Source: Brienomyrus brachyistius (taxonomy: Eukaryota > Chordata > Actinopteri > Osteoglossiformes > Mormyridae). Taken from it: a stretch of 64,000 bases of DNA. Location: contig NC_064550.1 in assembly GCF_023856365.1 (NCBI RefSeq), forward strand, positions 20,213,629 through 20,277,628, read 5' to 3'. The notes beneath the pieces were generated by a model, which saw only the letters and a program-made list of their open reading frames with translations, made no database searches and was not told where the DNA came from. Numbering within the stretch: the stretch's first letter is position 1; every line of letters begins with the position of its first letter. This document shows positions 47,746 to 64,000 of the stretch, one piece after another. The translations under genes and the position numbers were made by a program.

Positions 47746-49148
47746 CCAATGTATAAACTCAGAGGAAAACCAAGCTTTTGTCCGTTAATGAAATCTGACG
47801 GAAAATATGAGATGAATTTATAACTTCCTCTGCGAATTTTTTTTATCGGTTTACGTTTGTTCATTTGTCAGCCACATTTGACGAGACTTATCTGTTACGC
47901 ATGTAGAAATAACTTTAACCCAAAACAACAAATTAATGGTAATGAGTCTGCACCCCGTTGTTTCCAACAGAGAGATTTTTGGCAATGCGCGATGTTAGAT
48001 TGCATAATTGGAATAATATTGATAATATGGCATTATATGGTTTATAGCATGTTGTGCAAACATATCGATTGACAATAACAATGATGATCGGATGGGGGTC
48101 ACCTCTGCAACTCTACCCTCATGCTCTGATTTATCTGGCGATATGCTGGGATCCTCTCCTGGGAACCTTGTGTCTCTTTCCATGCACCAAAGGAAAAAAT
48201 TTGGTATTTTCAAAAGGTAATTATAGGAATCGCAGGGGACACCGCGTGCGTTGGAGGAGGATGTGACTGGAATGATGGAAGCACATCTGGAACACACATG
48301 TAGGAAACGTAACAGTAAGAGGGACTTTCCAGCGCGATCTCCGCGAAGTATTTCCTTTCGTGCCGCCGCTGTAGCGCCATACGAATATCCTGCGTGTGAG
48401 TGCGTGCGTGCCCATAATCACAGAAATTAAAATATTTAAAATTTTATTTGAAGAACTGTTAATTTTCTATGCATCCTTTGTGCTTAAAATTTCAGTGCCG
48501 AGGAGCTGTTCCATTGTCCACTATTGCCATTTTTCCATTTCCTCGCAAAGCAGACAGCAGATGACGCTGCTTCATTGCTGTAGTGCGAGACAAAGACTAG
48601 CAATATTCCGTGTGTATTTCTGGAGTATACATCCTTGAGAAGATTAGATCGTTGCATCAGGCAAGCCTTCTGCAACACTGGAAAAATAAGCTTTGCTAAA
48701 TTTCAGGCTAGAAGTAAAACTAAAACGACGTATTTTAAGTCTGACGAAATAATGCCGTGCAATGTTTAATCAGTGCTCTAGTAACATTATGCAATATTCA
48801 AAGTAATCAGTCACCTGGTTTATACATTTTATTTTATATAAAATCAAATCTTCCTTAATGTAACACACAAAATGCAAAAATTTCCATTGACATTGATGCA
48901 AAAGTTTGGTGCTTTGCTATTTGCTTAGAATATAATTTGTGAAGTTGTTCCTGAGACTTCAAAGCCAACGACATCGCAAGAGCACGCGCCCCCCATCTCC
49001 GTTCCTTTTAGCCACGTAACTGAACGTCAACGTTACTGAAAGCTTTTTTTTTACAGCTTCTCTTCGCTGTATATGCTTAATGTGTGTTATATTTACGCCG
49101 ATCGGGCAAGCGAGCGCACTGACAGCTGATTGCAATAGCTTCGCCGTT
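47746..49148. other. Intergenic between LAYN and SIK2
   Basis: No exon was recognised. From about 48960 the DNA turns CpG-rich and leads into the SIK2 promoter. The rest is AT-rich with no named repeat that I could identify. Confidence 0.5.
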
Positions 49149-49258
49149 TGACGTAAAAGGCGGATCTGGTTGTCTTGGAGACGAGCTGGCAGGGAGCTGT
49201 GGAGCCGCTCCGAAATGCCCCGCCCCCTGTGCAAATACCCCCAGTGGCTCTGACGTCA
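49149..49258 (+). promoter_or_regulatory. SIK2 CpG-island promoter with two CRE sites
   Basis: TGACGTAA at 49149-49156 is a CRE variant and TGACGTCA at 49251-49258 is the full palindromic CRE. A GC box (CCCCGCCCC) lies between them near 49218-49226. No TATA box is evident; the start site probably lies around 49260-49330, with 5'UTR to the ATG at 49667. Confidence 0.65.
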
Positions 49259-49615
49259 ATGCGCGCGGAGCTGAGAGCGCGGCGCGTCTTGCGGCCAGTC
49301 AGCCGGCGGGGCCGTGAGCGGTACGGTCGGGGAGCTGTCCGCCTTCCCTTCGCTTCCCCTCCTCTTTTTTTGTGCCGGGGACGGAGCGATGTGACTGACC
49401 CGCCGAGCTCGTCGGGTGTCCGCGTTCGCGGGGTTTCCTTTCCTTTTTTTTAATTTTGCGCTTCTCCGAGTTGCGCTCAGAGTACTCCAAGTTACCTCGG
49501 GACCATTTAACCTACACGTTTTAAAACTGTTAAATTTTTACTGTAGGGTTTATGTTTTATTTTATCTTCCCACTCCCTGTCTAACTGACCCACGTTAGGT
49601 GGCTGGAACTGCTGA

Positions 49616-62327
<12,712 letters not shown>

Positions 62328-62490
62328 TGATAGAATAGTTGTTGTTGTTGTTGTTGTTTTCTCATTTGCATTTGGCTTCTCTATGTTGTAAAATACTTAG
62401 CATTGACATTTTATTCAAAGGTACAGCAGTTAGTTCCAGCCCCAGAGGAACTGAGTTGGCAGGGTGCTCGGTGCTGTAGCTGAGAGACAT

Positions 62491-62993
62491 ACAGCTCTGG
62501 AAAAAATTAAGAGACCACTCTATATTTTTAAACCAAATCTGCATTTTTAAATCCTGGTTTAATTCTGGTTCTGCTGGCAGACGGCTACACTGAGGAACAG
62601 GTCACTTCCAGGTAAAACATTTCTGAGACAGCAGGTCACAAGAATAAGGTGAAGCAGGAGACACTGGGAACGACCAGAAACCAGCCAGGTAGAGGGCGGA
62701 AGTGACTCTCTAATGGCAGAGATGACTGTTAACTTATCCGACAGTTTCTCATGAATCGGGGGATGACATCAAGTGATCTTCAAAAGGAATGGGAAACATT
62801 AAGTGCATGTGTGAGGTGCACTGCTAGGACAGTTCATATCTGGCTACTAGAAACTGAAACTGAAGTCCTATAAAGCAAGGAAGAAGCCCTTCATTAATGA
62901 GAAACAGAGAAGACCCAGGCTGCAATTTGCAAAAAATATACATATTATTCAGAGGCGCACACCCATAAATTGAGAAATGAGGGAAGCAGAGCT
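62491..62993 (+). mobile_element. Degenerate Tc1-like element, copy 2, in SIK2 intron 4
   Basis: The left end CAGCTCTGGAAAAAATTAAG follows TA. The body is closely similar to 30628-31172 (TAATCCTGG-type head, GACAGCAG, GAAACCAGCCAGGTAGAGGG, AATGAGAAACAGAGAA). The right end is reduced to GCAGAGCTATATA. Frameshifts and stops break any transposase frame. Confidence 0.75.
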
Positions 62994-64000
62994 ATATACT
63001 GGCTGTGTGAGGATGCCAGAGGCCTGGCGTTTCAGGGGGGGTTAAATGAGGGGAGGTGCTGCACGGCTCCGAGCTCTAATGCATCCCGGTCCCTTGTCCT
63101 CCGCGTTGTGCTTGACTCCTGCAGAGGTCAGGTGAAGGCGCCGTGAGATACCTCACTCACTGACACGCAGATGCCGCTGTTATTTATGATATTATCTCCT
63201 GTCAGGCTGCTTGGCCCACCTACACTGTCCTTAAGTGTCCCAGCAAATCCCCCCCACCCGCTGCAAAATGCCCTTCAGAAGGCAGTGTGACTGGTGGGCT
63301 TTCAGGCCAGATGAGCTGCCTTTATGGGACCTCTGGGGGCCGCTTTCCAGGCAGCTTAGTGGCAAACCCGAAATACAATTAGGTAGTGGCGGTTGGGGCT
63401 TCCGTAATTGAGTCCTGTTATAGTGTTCAGCTGGTTCTGCTCAAATTCACCAAGGTGCGTTTTTTTTTTTTTTTTTTAATAAGGATAATTAGTCTACTGT
63501 GCATTCTCTGCTCCTCTCTCCTCAGTTTAGGTCTAATCGCTTTTCGTAGGATGAATTTAAACGGAAGCTGTGGGCAGTAAAACCCACTGACACCGCAGTC
63601 GCGTAATAAACCACATTAGCAACGCGGCCGACTTCGGAATCCTGTGCACCCCGTGCCTCTTTAATAACGCTGACATTCCCGTACCTTTCTGAGTGTGCTC
63701 TGTATGCGCGCGCTGTCCACTGTGAGTTTCCCTTTAAATATGTTACCTGTGTGTGCATGAGGAGGGGTGTCTGAGCTTCCACGAGGGTCACATGTTCCAC
63801 CGCGTGAGCCTGGACCTTGGAGCCTGAATTCCCGCTAGCGGGGGCGGCTCCATATGCCGATAAGATCTTATCGGTGCCTTGGTGGCTTTTCCTGTCCACC
63901 TGAGCTGCCCCCCAGCCCCTCTAAGGGGCCATTGTCCTTCATTGACTCCTGTATTCAGGCCCTTTGGGTTGCATGGGGCTCTGGACAGAAAGCCAAATTA
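62994..64000 (+). other. SIK2 intron 4, to window end
   Basis: No exon was recognised; the DFG-containing exon expected next is not in the window. There is a poly-T run at about 63461-63477. Confidence 0.5.

Overview
This is vertebrate nuclear DNA, most likely from a ray-finned (teleost-type) fish. It has long intergenic and intronic stretches, GT-AG introns, tRNA-derived SINEs, Tc1-like transposons, foldback elements, (GATA)n, (TG)n and (AT)n microsatellites, and an unusual number of poly-C/poly-G runs of 10-23 bases. I could not fix the species. The genes were assembled by eye from exon similarity, splice sites and reading phase.

Layout. (1) 1-49: possible last codons of an unidentified plus-strand gene. 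(2) 6.6-8.3 kb, plus: a small secreted apolipoprotein-like gene with a TATA box, 5'UTR exon and three coding exons (311 aa). (3) 14.6-9.6 kb, minus: a complete eight-coding-exon ZP-domain gene resembling ZPLD1/cupulin (405 aa). (4) 14.6-27.4 kb: repeat-rich, with one CCAAT/TATA promoter-like site and a candidate first exon near 21.75-21.93 kb, a 30-bp minisatellite, and a complete but internally deleted Tc1-like transposon at 24.18-25.35 kb. (5) 27.5-38.0 kb, plus: HOATZ (C11orf88 orthologue), a cilium/flagellum-associated gene, with a perfect RFX X-box just before the start codon. (6) 40.8-46.8 kb, plus: LAYN (layilin), all seven coding exons. (7) 49.7 kb to the window edge, plus: first four coding exons of SIK2, cut off just before the DFG-containing exon.

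The order HOATZ-LAYN-SIK2, all on one strand, is as I recall it for human 11q23, which supports the three identifications. BTG4, which I recall on the other side of HOATZ in mammals, was not recognised; the ZPLD1-like and apolipoprotein-like genes lie there instead.

The genes do not form one pathway. HOATZ acts in motile cilia, layilin is a hyaluronan receptor that binds talin, SIK2 is a kinase restraining CRTC/CREB transcription, the ZP protein is probably extracellular matrix, and the apolipoprotein is probably plasma lipid transport. The most useful leads are the X-box at HOATZ, paired CRE sites upstream of SIK2, an in-frame Tc1 deletion leaving an open DNA-binding/C-terminal fusion, a TIR element family associated with (TG)n tracts, the retainable 111-nt intron in the ZP gene, and a possible microprotein in HOATZ intron 3.
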